Source: Anaspis maculata (Eukaryota; Arthropoda; Insecta; Coleoptera; Scraptiidae). Taken from it: 64,000 bases of DNA. Every line of letters starts with the position of its first letter. The first letter of the stretch is position 1. The position numbers and the translations under genes are program-made. Below are positions 45,340 through 57,880 of this stretch, piece by piece. Below the pieces are notes generated by a model. That model was not told the DNA's origin. It was given only the letters and a program-made list of their open reading frames with translations, and did no database searches. The DNA lies in the NCBI GenBank assembly GCA_949128115.1, contig OX421963.1, forward strand, positions 81,973,602-82,037,601, read 5' to 3'.

Positions 45340-48300
45340 ACATTCAAGACATACATTGACAAATTCCTATCTTTGGCGCCCTCGCCCCCACTCACCCCAA
45401 CTTGGAAATTTCAAAGACACCACCTACCATGCTATAAATCAAATTGAAAGAGAATTAAATTCTTTTTCTGAAAAAAATATTCTTAATTTTTCTCAGCCAA
45501 CCCTCTTTGTGTTCCATTCAATATTCTGGACCACTCAATTCTCTTCAGTTTAGTCAGCGTCATCTTAGAAAACATCAAAGAAGAGAATTTTCGGTGGAAA
45601 AAGTGTTACCCAAATTCACCCCTTTGCTGTCCCCTACCTCAACTTCAAAATTTAACGAGACACCACATACCGGGTGGGCCATCAAAAACCGTGCTCGGAA
45701 TTTTTTCTTCTCAAATTTTTATTTCGCCACCGATTTTATCAAACTTTTCAGCGTTGGCTAGCCAATTGAATAGGCTATCGTTTTCGTATTTCAAAATGGC
45801 CGACATTCAAAAATTCAAGATGGCAGAAACAATTGAAAATAGGCCTTCATTTGTTATCGTTGCTTTTTATTGAAAGTTACTAAAAAGTCAAAACCAATAG
45901 TATTATGAAGGAATAGACCTTTCTTGTCAATTCAAGACCACAACCAGTAAAATCGGGTAATCTGTTGAGGAGCTACGGCGAGTTGAAGCGAAGTTTACCT
46001 ACCGGCGGTTCCTTTATTCCCGCATAAATTACCCAAAGGACCCCGCACGATTCTTATGGAAAATGGCTCCCGGTTAAATTCTCTGAATTTTTGATATGTT
46101 GTAGCTCATGAGATACTAATCAAATACCGTGAACCCCAAACTCAAATAATGGACATTTTTTCACCCACAGGGGGTTGAAGTTGGAGGTTTTGACGGCTTC
46201 AAAATGATATTATGACGTTGATAAAAGCTTTTTATTTGGTTTCTCTTCAAGTTGTGTTTCATGCTGAATGTATTTATTTGACAGAAAAATATCAACCCCC
46301 TCCTCCACCCCCAACCCCTATCTACCATCATAAAATTCAAGATTACTCCCAAAAACCCTGCGGATGGCTCCTATGATTTAAATTATGAGTTTTGACATTA
46401 AAATTATTTTCCACCCCTAATGTTGGGGTGCCGATTTTCCAATTTTCCTCGGTTAATTTGGCTGAATTTTTGGTATTGTGTATTTCTAATTCTGCTTAAC
46501 AAAAAGCTCATACCAAAACTTATTCCTATGAATAGTTTTTGTTCTGCAGGGGACTGAAGTTCAATATTTATGCTCTCAAATCTTCAACTTCAGTCCCCTG
46601 TAGAACAAAAACTGTCCATAGGAATAAGTTTTGGCATTAAAACTTTTTGTTCAGCAGAATAAGAAGTACACAATACCAAAAATTCAGCCAAATTAACCGA
46701 GGAAAATTGGAAAATCGGCACCCCAACATTAGGGGTGGGAAATAATTTTTATGTCAAAATTCATAATTTAAATCACAGAAGCCATCCGCATGGTTTTTGG
46801 GAGTAATCTCGAATTTTATGATGGTAGATAGGGGTTGTGGGTGGAGGAGGGGGTTGATATTTTTCTGTCAAATAAATACATCTAGCATGAAACACAACTT
46901 GAAGAGAAACCAAATAAAAAGCTTTTATCAACGTCATAATATCATTTTGAAGCCGTCAAAACCTCCAACTTCAACCCCCTGTGGGTAAAAAACTGTCCAT
47001 TATTTGAGTTTGGGGTTCACGGTATTTGATAAGTATCTCATGAGCTACAACATATCAAAAATTCAGAGAATTTAACCGGGAGCCATTTTCCATAAGAATC
47101 GTGCGGGGTCCTTTAGGAATCCTGCCCGCCATATCCTTTTTTTTCCAACCGATTTTTCCAAGTTTGGTGTCAATGGCTAACTAATTGGACAGGCTGCCAT
47201 TTTCATGAAAGAAAATGGCCAACATGTCAAAATTCAAAGTGGCGGAAACTACTGAAAATGGGCCTTATTCGTCCTTGTTGGAATAGAAAAACGGAAAGTA
47301 GGCTTCGCTTCAACTGGCCGTAGCCAGATGAACTTATCTGATTGGTTGCTGTCTTGAATTGTCGAGGAAGGTCTATTCCTTCGTAACAATTATTGGTTTT
47401 GAGTTTCCGCTCGTTTTTATTAAAAAGCAATGAGGACAAAAGAAATTCTATTTCCAATTGCTTCCGCCATCTTGGATTTTGACAGGTCTGTCATTTTGTC
47501 ATATGAAAAATGTAGTTTGTCCAATTGGCTAGCCATTGATAATAAATTTGAGAAAATCGGTTGAGAAATGAGCATATTATTATGGCGGAGTGGCGGGCAG
47601 GATACCTAAATTTGGGTCAATTATGCGGAAATGAAAAAAACGAAAAGTAGGCTTCGCTTCAACTCGCAATAGCTCCTTAGCAGATAACCCGATTCCATTG
47701 GGTGTGGTCTTGAATTGACAAGGAAGGTCTAATCTTTCATAATACATTATTGGTTTTGACTTTCTGGTAACTTCAAATAAAAAGCAACGAGAACAAAAGG
47801 AGGCCTATTTTCAATTGTTTCTGCTATCTTGAATTTTGGTATGTCGGCCATTTTGAAATACAGAAATGATAGCCTATTCAGTTGGCTATCCAATGCTGGA
47901 AAGTTCGATAAAATCGATGGAGGAATAAAAATTTCAGAAGGAAAAATTCAGAGCACGGTTTTTTATGGCCCACCCGGTATATCCCATACACTTTCTATTT
48001 TCAGTAGAATGACTTTTTGGATCAAAAATAGAGGACAAGCTGGGGGGCTACGGCTACGGCTGATGACACCTGCAAAGTTTCGGAGCGAAACTATCAGCGG
48101 CCATCGGCTGTATTTTCCCAGCGTTCCAGCTTGTCACTTTATTTCTGCTCCAATAAGTCATTCTACTTAAAATAGAAAGTGTATGGGATATACCTTGTGG
48201 TACATTTGATTGAAGGAAATTGAATTCTCTTTCTGAAAACAGTTTTTTTGAAATTCTGAACTCTCCCTTGTTAAATTGGATATTTAGAGTATATTAGAAG

Positions 48301-48705
48301 GGAAATTGGGGGATCAAAAAATTTCGAAAAAATGTTGTCCAGGGAGAGATCTCAATTTTCTTCAATTTGATGTATCACAAAGTAGGTATTGTCATTTTAG
48401 AATTCCAAGATGAGGTAGGGGGAGCGAAGGGGTGAATTTGGGTGGCACTTTTTCCATAGAAAATTTTCTTTTTCGATGCTTTGCAGAATGATGTTGATTG
48501 CATTGAAGACAATTGAGAGGTCAAGAATATTGAATTGGACATTCAGAGCATTTTATAAGAAGAAGGGGGTGAGGCTGAAATCTTTATCAATAGTTTTTCA
48601 GGAAGAGAATTAAATTCTGTTTAATTTGATGTATTGCAAAATAGGTGTTGTCATTTGAAATTTCAAAGTTGGGGTGGGTGGGGGCGAGGGGGCTTGAGGA
48701 CGACA
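45340..48705. mobile_element. Complex nested foldback
   Basis: The outer arms, 45340-45655 and about 48400-48705, pair (CTCGCCCCCACTCACCCCAA, CACCCAAATTCACCCCTTCG-like text). Inside is a second pair ending in TACCGGGTGGGCCATC (45668 and 47964-47979). Inside that is a long perfect-looking palindrome (46084-47090) centred near 46577, with TTCAACCCCCTGTGGG and GGGGACTGAAGTT arms. The right arm also holds its own inverted pair (47115-47610, CCTGCCCGCC ends). This is at least three rounds of foldback insertion. The frames 46161 and 46797 are mirror copies. Confidence 0.65.
47980..48190. mobile_element. 211 bp MITE
   Basis: Ends TATCCCATACACTTTCTATT and its inverse, with AGTAGAATGACT continuing the match, flanked by TA on both sides (47978-47979, 48191-48192). 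The interior contains CTACGGCTACGGCTGATGAC. It sits exactly at the right end of the TACCGGGTG foldback. Confidence 0.8.
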
Positions 48706-49072
48706 TTTCCTAGCATGAAAAATTGCTGAAACAGACTGCGGATTAGCTGCAGAGCGAAAGAGAAAAAGATAGATTCTTGTGGCGTGAGTTTCTTTCAGAT
48801 CTGTGCAGATAAAAATGCAACAAAAAAATAAGTTATTCAAATCTGGGCTGGCAAGATTAATGAGGGTCTTGTTCGAAAAATATAAAATGAAATTTTTATT
48901 TATTTATAAATGAGACGATCGTTTTGAAACACACATTTGTGTTACCGCGTACTACAATAAATACACGCCAACAATTATTTACGCTTGAGGATATCGCAGG
49001 TACACTATCGCTTTCTATCACACTCGATCACTTCCAATTAATAACTGACTGCCTAGGCCGATCCGTGCTTTA

Positions 49073-50599
49073 TACAGGGTGTTTCCAAAATGGTGATACA
49101 ATGTTCTAGGGGAGATTCCCCATAAAAAATGAGCCTAGAAAAAATACAACTTTGATGTCCTGAAATGCTCCGTTGAAAAGTTACAGGGTGTTCAAGTTGA
49201 CTTTTCAAAACTGATTTTTTGACATAAGTTTTGAGCCGTTCAACCGATTTTGTTCAAATTTTCAACGAAGTTAGCTGAAATAAGTCTCTATCGAATAATA
49301 GTAACGTGTTGAGAAAATAAATCGGGGGTGTGGATAATGGGGGGCGTCCTCATTTTTACCCCCCTATTTTTGCACCCCTAGCTATTTTTCCAAATTGTTC
49401 AATTGTTTGGATTCTTCGTTCATATTAGAGAAAAAAGATACTCCTGCAAAATCTTGATTAGAGGCTTCATTTTTGACATATTTGGGTTTTAAACTTTGGA
49501 AAACATCTCGAAATTGCCACTTTCAAAGGCCTAAAAATTAGAATCTAAAAAAACTAACGATTTCTGAGCAGAAATAGATTCTCTAGAATTTTTAAGTGGA
49601 TAAACCACTTTTTTCTAAGAAACGAGAAGTTTTCAGGGAAAAAAAACTGGGCTCATTGGAAGTGGCGATTTCGAGATGTTTTCCAAAGTTTCAAACCCAA
49701 ATATGTCGAAAATGAAGCCTCTAATCAAAGTTTTGCAGTAGTAACTTTTTTTTTCTAAATTAGACGTAGAAACCAAAAATTAGAACAATTTGGGAAAATA
49801 TGTAGGAGGTGAAAAACAGGGGGGGGGGTATGAAAACACCCCCCATTATCTACGCCCCTGAATTTTTTTTTAATCACGTTGCTGTTATTCAATAAAAACC
49901 TATTCTGGTCTTTGTTCTGAATTTGAACTGAATCAGTTGAACCATTCAAAAGTATATTTTATTGGGTATATCGAATTCACAATAATATGCGTTTCAACTT
50001 ATATATAGTCTGGTTCTTGAGTAGTACCCAGCACACTTATGGCGTTTCCTCTCTGGATGGCGATTGACAGCCGCTGTTTGAACCACGAACCTTCATTGAC
50101 ATTACCAGTTGCGTCTACCAGTCGTTTACATATGTCATCAATGAAGGAACGTGCACCAGGGCCATATGGGCCAAAAGTCTCCACTGCTATTGGAACAAAG
50201 ATGTAATCGTTCGATAGGTCAGCGTACTTCGTCCTTTTGTTGGTCTCGGCCTTTTCTGCGGTAGCTCCTGGGCAGATGGCACTGCTTGTTAGATGCGATG
50301 GTGCTACTGTATCGACAGCTGTGAAGTCCCAGACTAGGCATTTACCATGGGCGTAAGGGATTAAGGTCATGCCATCTGGGCGTTTTCCATCAATCCGAGC
50401 CAGAAGCCCGGGTGGTTCCAAAACTGGATGAAGACCGGCAAAAGTTATGTCAAAAAATCGATTTGAATAAGTAAACTTGAACACCCTGTATCTTTTTAAC
50501 GGAGCATTTTAGGACATCTAAGTTGTATTTTTCCCTGGTTCATTTCTGATGGGGAATCTCCCCTAGAAGTTTTTATCACCATTTTGGAAACACCCTGTA
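49073..50599. mobile_element. Foldback element with a captured coding fragment
   Basis: Ends TACAGGGTGTTTCCAAAATG and inverse, with TA at each edge. Arms pair through GGGGAGATTCCCCAT, GGTGTTCAAGTTGACTT, ATAATGGGGGGCG and GAAGCCTCTAATCAAA to a centre near 49590. The right arm is interrupted between about 49955 and 50445 by unrelated, GC-richer DNA with an open frame. Without that insert it resembles the 6461-7532 foldback. Confidence 0.8.
49999..50484 (-). CDS. Retroelement-type C-terminal domain fragment inside a foldback
   Basis: 161-codon frame. After a short arm-derived start, residues ~20-155 carry RIDGKRPDGMTLIPYAHG, CLVWDFTAVDTVAPSHL, AGATAEKAETNKRTKYADL, FVPIAVETFGPYGPGARSF and KQRLSIAIQRGNAISVLGT. 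I recognise this pattern from the extreme C-terminus of LINE-like reverse-transcriptase proteins of invertebrates. The RPDG...WD...K..KY spacing recalls a PD-(D/E)XK-type nuclease fold (inference). The frame is intact for the captured part, but there is no RT domain and no visible promoter, so it is probably a passenger. Confidence 0.55.
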   Translation of the reverse strand: MFKFTYSNRFFDITFAGLHPVLEPPGLLARIDGKRPDGMTLIPYAHGKCLVWDFTAVDTVAPSHLTSSAICPGATAEKAETNKRTKYADLSNDYIFVPIAVETFGPYGPGARSFIDDICKRLVDATGNVNEGSWFKQRLSIAIQRGNAISVLGTTQEPDYI

Positions 50600-50699
50600 T
50601 ATGCCTCCGACTAGCGTTCTCGAGCTTACCATCGTCCTCCAGAAATTCCATAGTGACCCAGCATATGGTTCATAGATAGACGACTCCCGAATAATCACC

Positions 50700-50845
50700 C
50701 ATCTTTCGCGTGCTTCCCGTGTGTGTTCTGGTATGTCGGCACCTCCGCCCAAAATGGCTGATGTTTTCTGATCGACCGTTGAAGTCTCCATCAAGTTCCA
50801 CGGGAGAAAGCCTATACATGCGTGTTCTGGAATGCATATTCAAAC
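50700..50845 (-). repeat. Dispersed repeat, copy 2 of 3
   Basis: Shares GCACCTCCGCC, GTTGAAGTCTC, the CATG..GAGAAAGCCTA block and TGTTCTGGAATG with 54125-54360. A GACAGACACACAGGCACAC run follows at about 51008-51050. Confidence 0.5.
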
Positions 50846-53800
50846 CAGAAGTTCATCAAAAATTCCGATATCGATACGTTGCCAGTGCTTCCTCTGATGG
50901 CTGATTTCAACGAAAATCTGCTAACTTCATTGGACGCCTAAACCATGACCGCATTTCAAATTTCAGCTCAAATGGAGCTGCCGTTTGAAAGTTATCATGG
51001 ACCAAAGTGACAGACACACAGGCACACAGACAGGTAAACAGACAGGCAGAAAAACTTCAATCTTAAAAAATTGGAAAAACACTTCGAGATAGGACATCAG
51101 GCTTCGTGATTAAACCATTGAATTATGAACAAAAAAATTGTTCACAAAGACGGGAATCTATTGAATTAAGCACAATTTTGCAATGCTTTATGTTCCACCC
51201 CGTAAAGGATGTGAGTAATTGAAATGAAAAAAAAAACTCATCATCGCTAACGGGGTAGATTACCGAAAGTGTATCTGAAGAACCGTAAAAACAAAATTGG
51301 AATCGGGTGTGAAAATCCAAAATATCATTCGAAAAAGGGCAACATTTTTGAACTGACATCCAGTTGTTAAGCAGTTTGGTGAATTGTACCTATAGGTACC
51401 TACTTGTACTTTTTTTCCATGTTAACAGTGGGCTGGGAAATAAGTAGAATAGAAAACAAATTTCCGCTTTGGAATAACCATTTCGTGTATACATAACACC
51501 ATCATATTATGATATATGCTCGAATACCTAACGTGCGAAACCATACACAATCGAAACGCGTGCGAAAAACCCGCGCCTTGATTCCCTCCTTATAATAATT
51601 TTCAGAGGCAATCTGGCGGGAAAGCGATGTTTATTTATAAAATAGCTTACGTTCCAGCGGCCACGTCTCCGCATCCACCAAAAATATATATGTAAAATCT
51701 TCTCGCTTCTTGCCTCTCTTCGAATCATTGAATTTCCTCCAAGCTAAATCGAATACTTATTGGCATTTACGGGCGAGCGGAGCGCGCCCGCACCTACCTA
51801 TACCTACAAATCTTGTTGATTTTTTATGCATCCTTGCTTCGAGAGAAAAATGTATGCCTGAAGTGGGCGTCCAAACGTGTAATAGGAGAAGGTACATCGA
51901 ACGGTTGTCCAACGCTTTCTGATGCCGTTTCAAATTGCTCGCCGCTAATCCCATATGGGAAAAAATGCCCGGCGTGCGTCTGAGCCTCTTATGAAGTTGC
52001 GTCAACTTTTCTCTTTTGGACTCTCATTCTGCTGATGTTTTTTTTCCGCGGGAGAGACGTTCGCATGTTCTTTTGCTCGTCCTCTGGTCCAGCATCAGGG
52101 AACTAATGAGACCGCTTGTCCTGTACGAATAGCCCGTCCAAAATAAATAATTGCGTTAGTCTGCACCACTCTATACTCTTACCAGGCTCGGGAGAGATAT
52201 TTTGGCGTTAGAGAGGAACACAGGGCCAACAAGTCCTTGTGAAATTGCAAAACGAAATCTTACTGTTACTCACCTATAAATAAGCGAAAGCTATTGTATT
52301 GTATTGTAGCTGAGATGGGATATCAGACATTTCCCCATGCATACAGCACCCAAAACAGGGATAACTACGTGATACCTTTATAGACTGAAACGGTCTAGAG
52401 ACCACACATTACCATGGTCTTCGGTTGTGAACTGCCAATTCTCCTAAGGAATCTGTCTCCGGCTTGGCTTCAGACATCCCTCAAGAGAGTATTGCTCAAA
52501 AATGCGTTCTATTCTGTAGTAGGATTCTATATCTTTTAGTTTCGAATCCAACTAGAGATACAAATTAATATCGTGAGGACTAATAAATTTCGTTTTTTTT
52601 TTTTTCCGACGGGTGTAAGTGTATTATATGTACATAGTAACACGGATAAAGGAATATGAATATGATGCTTACAATTCGTCAAGAATGAATATGGCATTCA
52701 GTTGATAGTAGAACTGATGGCGACTTCAATAAATGTGAACATTGTTGTCAGCATCAGTGCTAAGCCTCGCGTAAACGTGGCCATGAGTTATTCGCAAGAA
52801 AAAACATGAAAAAGTTGAACTTTGAGGTGTCATATCTCCGTCATGGATCCGAATTTTAGATAACAAATTGCGCAGGAGGTCACATCAAGAATAATGGGGA
52901 GCCTGGTTTCCTTTTCCGCTATCACTTCTGGAACAGCCTATGTACTATGGATTATTTATGCATTTTTGGACTCTAGATAAACAAGTTATTAAATTGTTTA
53001 TTGTTGTCATTATTCTCCTGGTTTATTTAAAGCAGGTGTTTGTACCCGGAGCAAATGACCAATTTAGGTATGGATAATGATTCTGGGTACTAATTAATAT
53101 TTTTCCTGAAGATAACGCAACAATCAATGTTTGTTTACTCATCTACTTGACGATAATGCTGAGCGAAATTTTGATCTGACCTGTGTTATGTTGATGTGTT
53201 AGTAAAATAACAAGTCAAAACCGTGTTTACACAATTTAGTACACAATTCTAATACTTATCCATTGTGATAGTTTTGCGAATGTTGCAATTTATTGATTCA
53301 AGATGTTTTCTGGTTAACTTCCACGCTGTTCGAAATTTGAGGGTGCATACAAGGTATAACTCATGACATGACAAATGCGACATGGTTAATTACCAGCAAG
53401 TCTTTGAACACTCCCCTACTGAGACTCTTCAAGATGGTCTGTTGCCATATTGAAAATCCGCGACCGCCTTAGAAAAAAAATTGTTTCTTTTTTCAGTCGG
53501 GAAAGCACATTTTCCCATCTATTTTCGGAAAACAACAGCACCGGGTTCGGTAGAAATCCGGAAGCAGAGAGAAAATGCTATAATATGGGCCTCCGTAATC
53601 GCACGGTTTACTCCGACAAGTTTTTTCAAGTACGGTTCTGGTTCCTGGATTTTCAACTCTGGCCAAAAGCTGTCTCCTAAATTCGCAGTAGGGAGGTTTC
53701 GAAAATGATTTTGATCGAATTTTGACGAACATTAGAAACGAAATGGACCTACTATACGGTAAAATTGTAGATTGTATCTGTACAACTTTTTACATTGTTT

Positions 53801-54124
53801 TTGTAAAAATGTGCTGTTCTGTCTAAAATTAACCAATTTTTTTTTTTCAAGCACTTATCCAAGTCCAGTTTGGCTGAATTCAACTTCGGCGTAACGCCAA
53901 AGGTTCACCAAGGTCAATTTCGGACTTTTGCAAGCGTAAATTTTAGTTGCAAAGGTACAGCCTTTCAAAGTTCACTTTTCTCGAATTTTTAAAATTTGTA
54001 ACTCAAGGATATTTTGACGGAATCGACTTAGATTCACCATAGACTGTTTTGTCGAAACTATCTACCGACCTGCCAAATTTTGAAAGGATCCAACCAATGT
54101 TGTAGGAGTTACGAGGGTCAATAA
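50846..54124. other. Long stretch with no recognisable gene
   Basis: Mostly unique-looking sequence. It contains a GACA-rich run (51008-51050), poly-T near 52595-52610 and several TAGGTACCT motifs. Overlapping frames at 53450-53732 give three readings of the same DNA and no domain. The sequence has no foldback or satellite I can see. Confidence 0.45.
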
Positions 54125-54360
54125 TTTAGAAGCATCCTACACCTTTCGCGTGTAATTCCAACGTGCTGTGAAGTCAGCACCTCCGCCAAATGAACAAATG
54201 TGTCCTACTCTTATGTTGAAGTCTCTAGGTTAGTTTCATGGGCCAGAGCCTACATGTTTGTTCTAGAATAATTCTAGAGCTTCGCATTTGTACACTGCGA
54301 TCTCATGCGAACAGTCCAGAAAGACCGCGTGTTCTCCATAATCGCCGCTCGTAACAATAC
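54125..54360 (-). repeat. Dispersed repeat, copy 3 of 3
   Basis: Reverse complement of 247-505. The matching runs from ACACCTTTCGCGTG through CAGCACCTCCGCCAAATGAA to GAACAGTCCAGAAAGACCGC and GCCGCTCGTAACAATACG. Confidence 0.65.
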
Positions 54361-56639
54361 GCAAGCTGCACGTAAGAATGGTAGAGGATGAGCCGCGTCG
54401 TGTGGAACGTCGGCGCCAGCTGGATTTCGCAAGACCTCAGACGATAAGGGGTGTGAATCGCGTAGACTCAGATTTGAAGAGTTATCAATTAACTTGATAC
54501 TGCCGATAGAGTTAATTTGGAAGCACTCTTAGTTCCAATAATTTCGCCTACCTGCAATAATTGACTTTACACTCACTTCTTCTGTTAGTCTTAGTATTTT
54601 TATACGTTTTTGAAGCGCGCTAGATTCGGCAGGCTTCAGTTTAATGGAGTGCGCAATTTGAAAAACTTAATCACCTCCCATCGCGTCGAGATTCTTAATT
54701 ACGGCCCCGTGCAAATATTTATTGACCAAAAATTACTTACGCGGAAAATTTAATATCCGGTCCGACCTCGGAGTGCATAGCAGCAGCATCGGAGAGTTTC
54801 AAAAAGTATATACCTCCAACCAGTGCCGATCCGACAACCATCAGCGCCACAGCAACTTCACGGCGCGCTATTAAAACTCCCTATTTACAATTTAAATACA
54901 CACTCGCGCCCTTAAAGTACTTTTAATGGCGCATTTGAAATTTAAATGTGTATGGATGGCGCGGTCGAGTGTTCATAAACAAAAGATAACAGCCATCAAC
55001 ACTGTACAAATTCAATTAATAACAGCGCCACACACTTTTTTCTCCCTTTCATCCCCGTCTGGACTCCTGCTCCACCACCAGGACTCATGCAGAGTGGATT
55101 ATTATGCATTAATTTGAATCCAAATGGAGTTCCTCCAGATTTTCGAAGGGGAAATGCATCTGCAACTGCAAATTACTCCGTTGCAGGGCAGCAATGTCTC
55201 GGGGTGATTTAGGCGATGGAAAACTCGGACGTGCAGCCTGGTGGACAAATAATAGTTTCCACTTGTGACGAGCCATTGGCACTGTTTTCTTGGACAGTTG
55301 GATGGTCTGTGGCTTTTTTGACTCGTGTCGTTAAAAATTCGTGACACATTTTGGCGCCCAGCGTGAGGACATCACCAGATTAACAGCGGTGAAACGTCTT
55401 ACCCGCATTCGTGTACTGATCCTCATATGCGAAAGAAGTTAATGGGAACTGTGCCTGGAAGGGGGGCGCACGTATCTATAGCGAATCCCAGAAATTAATT
55501 TGCAAGTTCTTGCTCGCCTCGGGGGCGTCTGGTAAGAAATGTGGAAACTGTTATTAGTTTCGCTTTTTGCTATTTATACTATACGCCCCGTGATTTATTA
55601 CATCGGGGTTGGGTGCAAGTGAGACAGGAATTGCGCGTCTTTGTGCTGCGTTTAATTAAGAGCCAGGGGTAACATATACTACTCTGCGCCGTGCCTCACT
55701 CTGCTTCCTTGCAAAAACAAAACTTGATTACTTGATAATGGAAGTCACAGACAATGTGCTCTATTCTTGTGTTCACCCCGCACGGAGTTCTTCTCAGTTG
55801 CTTTCAGTAGCAAATGTGTGCGGGACGTATATGCAGAGGAGGAAAACTATAATGGCGTCTTGTTGTAATTATCATTGTACTGCTGGCTGGCTGCTGCTTT
55901 CCGAACTGGAACACGGCTATAATTTTGTGTTCTTTAACTTTCCAGTAATTAGGTTCAAGTGTGTGATATTTTGCAATGCAAAGTTAGCGAGCGCACATCC
56001 TCTTTCGTTGGAATTTCCATGTCAAGGGATTTTATGCGGAAGATCTTGCAGAGTGCGAGATGTAAACTCGGAAGACACAAGTTTCACTTCGGTGGGATTG
56101 CATTAGGAAAGTTAGAGTTGGATAAGTTTTATGGATAAAGCGGATAAGGTACTGTAGGTACTTACTCCAGTAAAAAACTATTCTGATGCGGGTTTCACTT
56201 TATATTTTATAGGTACCAGGTACATACTGTATAGTGTATGACCGCTTTGAGCTATCTCCGTGGATCCTGCAAATGATTCGAATTCAATCTAAATTTCCAC
56301 CACTTTTGGTCTGGCTAATTATAATGGGGAAAAAAGTAGCAGGATCTAGCGTACGTGCCAGCAGAGGCGAACCGGAAGGGTCAAGGAAATCACTGAATAT
56401 TGTCTAAATCAGGACGTCACAATTCTTACTTATGATATACCTATATTTCAACGCATTTCCGGAATGGTGAAGCGACATTCGCTTTGACACTCGTTGAGCA
56501 TGATCTGCAAGGATATGTAGAGCAATGCGATATTCTCGAAGGTTCTTATATAGAGGTTCTGAGACATTATTTTAGATAATCGTTAGAGATATTTGTGAGG
56601 GTTACCTCTGCAATACTCTTGGTAGCCATGCCAACAAAT
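54361..56639. other. Unique-looking intergenic region
   Basis: No repeats or domains recognised. It is rich in TAATTA/ATTTAAAT words and contains blocks of mixed composition such as 54640-55000 and 55480-55700. It could hold regulatory DNA or introns of a gene whose exons lie outside the window, but the sequence gives no direct proof. Confidence 0.35.
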
Positions 56640-57560
56640 AACCTGTTTTGAGAGAAGACAAATGTTAAGCAAAAAACTGATTGATCGAAAACGAGACAGC
56701 AAGATTTCAATATGTTGACTTATATTGTCCAAATGGATGCATTGTTTATCGTGGGCTTGTGATGACTTGTGAGCCGAAATTCGAAAAATACATGTTTACG
56801 TGGACGACATTATGGTTGGAAGTAGAGATGAGTGAGAGCACAACGCGAATTTGATCAGACTTTCAAAGATACTTCAAGAGTATGGATTCCATTTGAGGGA
56901 GAATCAGTGCAAGTTACCGATGTTGGATGTCTTTTATCTTAGGAACAACACTGGCAAAAGTGGACTTCGACTAGATCTTAAGAAAATCAAAACTATCATC
57001 AGCTCATTTCCACCCCACCAATTTGTCTGCACTTTGATCACTTTTGGGTACCGTCAACAACTATAGAAAGTCCATACCGCACATTCACGATATTCACAAA
57101 CCTCTGGACAATTTACTGAAAAAAAAGCTTCTTGGAATCAAGTCAAGTCAATGCCAAAAAGCCCTCGAGACATCCAAAACCATTGTTCAATGCACCGTTT
57201 CATTGATGAAAGAACCAAGGCCATAAGTCTTGTCTCAAGAACGATCACAATTGAAAAGCAAAATTGAAGAGAACGATTCATTCATCTTATCAATAATTTT
57301 TGGAGTCACAAAAATTCACAAAATGATATTATGGTAAATCATTCACCCTTCAGACAGAATATCACAGGCCGTTATTGGCAATATTTGAAGAGAATACCAG
57401 TGTATTCAGCAAATAAGATCGGCCTTGACATTGCTCGCACACGATTTTTAAGTGAAGTGCATCAGAACCGACAAGTTTGGTCATGCTGATATGCTTTCAA
57501 GAGTCATCACTCACCACAGATTATCCCAAACCAGAATAAAATTGCGACATTGCATCTGTA
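56640..57560 (+). pseudogene. Ty3/Gypsy pol relic (RT-RNase H)
   Basis: A YVDD catalytic box (56797-56808) is followed by an in-frame TGA, then an RT palm/thumb stretch with LSKILQEYGFHLRENQCK. After a frame change near 57010 come TVNNYRKSIPHIHDIHKPLD and LLKKK, the connection to RNase H. Later come LQTEYHRPLLAIF (near 57345-57385) and HADMLSR (57482-57502), hallmarks of the Gypsy RNase H end. At least one stop and several frame changes break it, and much of the RNase H middle is missing. No LTRs or integrase recognised nearby. Dead copy of a transposon-type element. Confidence 0.8.
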
Positions 57561-57880
57561 TAGTTGAAAGAATATGCTTAGCAGGTTGTTGAGTCAGTTT
57601 TCGGTTTCAAAAAATGGTTTTCCAATGTACGAGTACATGTTTGCATGTATACCTATCAATAATTCCAAAGAGCAGGATCTCCGAGGATCGTATACTGATG
57701 CGATATGTACCTACCATCAAAAATTAAGAAGAAATAATCCGGAAGATGGTAGAACGACAGAATTATGCCAATTTGAAAGGCATCATCTTCATAAGTCTTC
57801 CAGCAACATTCCTGTGGATTTGTTATGGTTAGTGTTGTGGCTCGGGAGACCCTCGGATAGACCCTGATGCGCCATCTCCA
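57561..57880. other. No gene recognised
   Basis: Follows the Gypsy relic. The 97-codon frame at 57574-57867 shows no integrase motifs and is probably chance or decayed pol. Confidence 0.4.

Noticed and set aside
46161..46988. Two 63-codon frames with nearly the same peptide on opposite strands
   Set aside because: They are the two arms of one palindrome.
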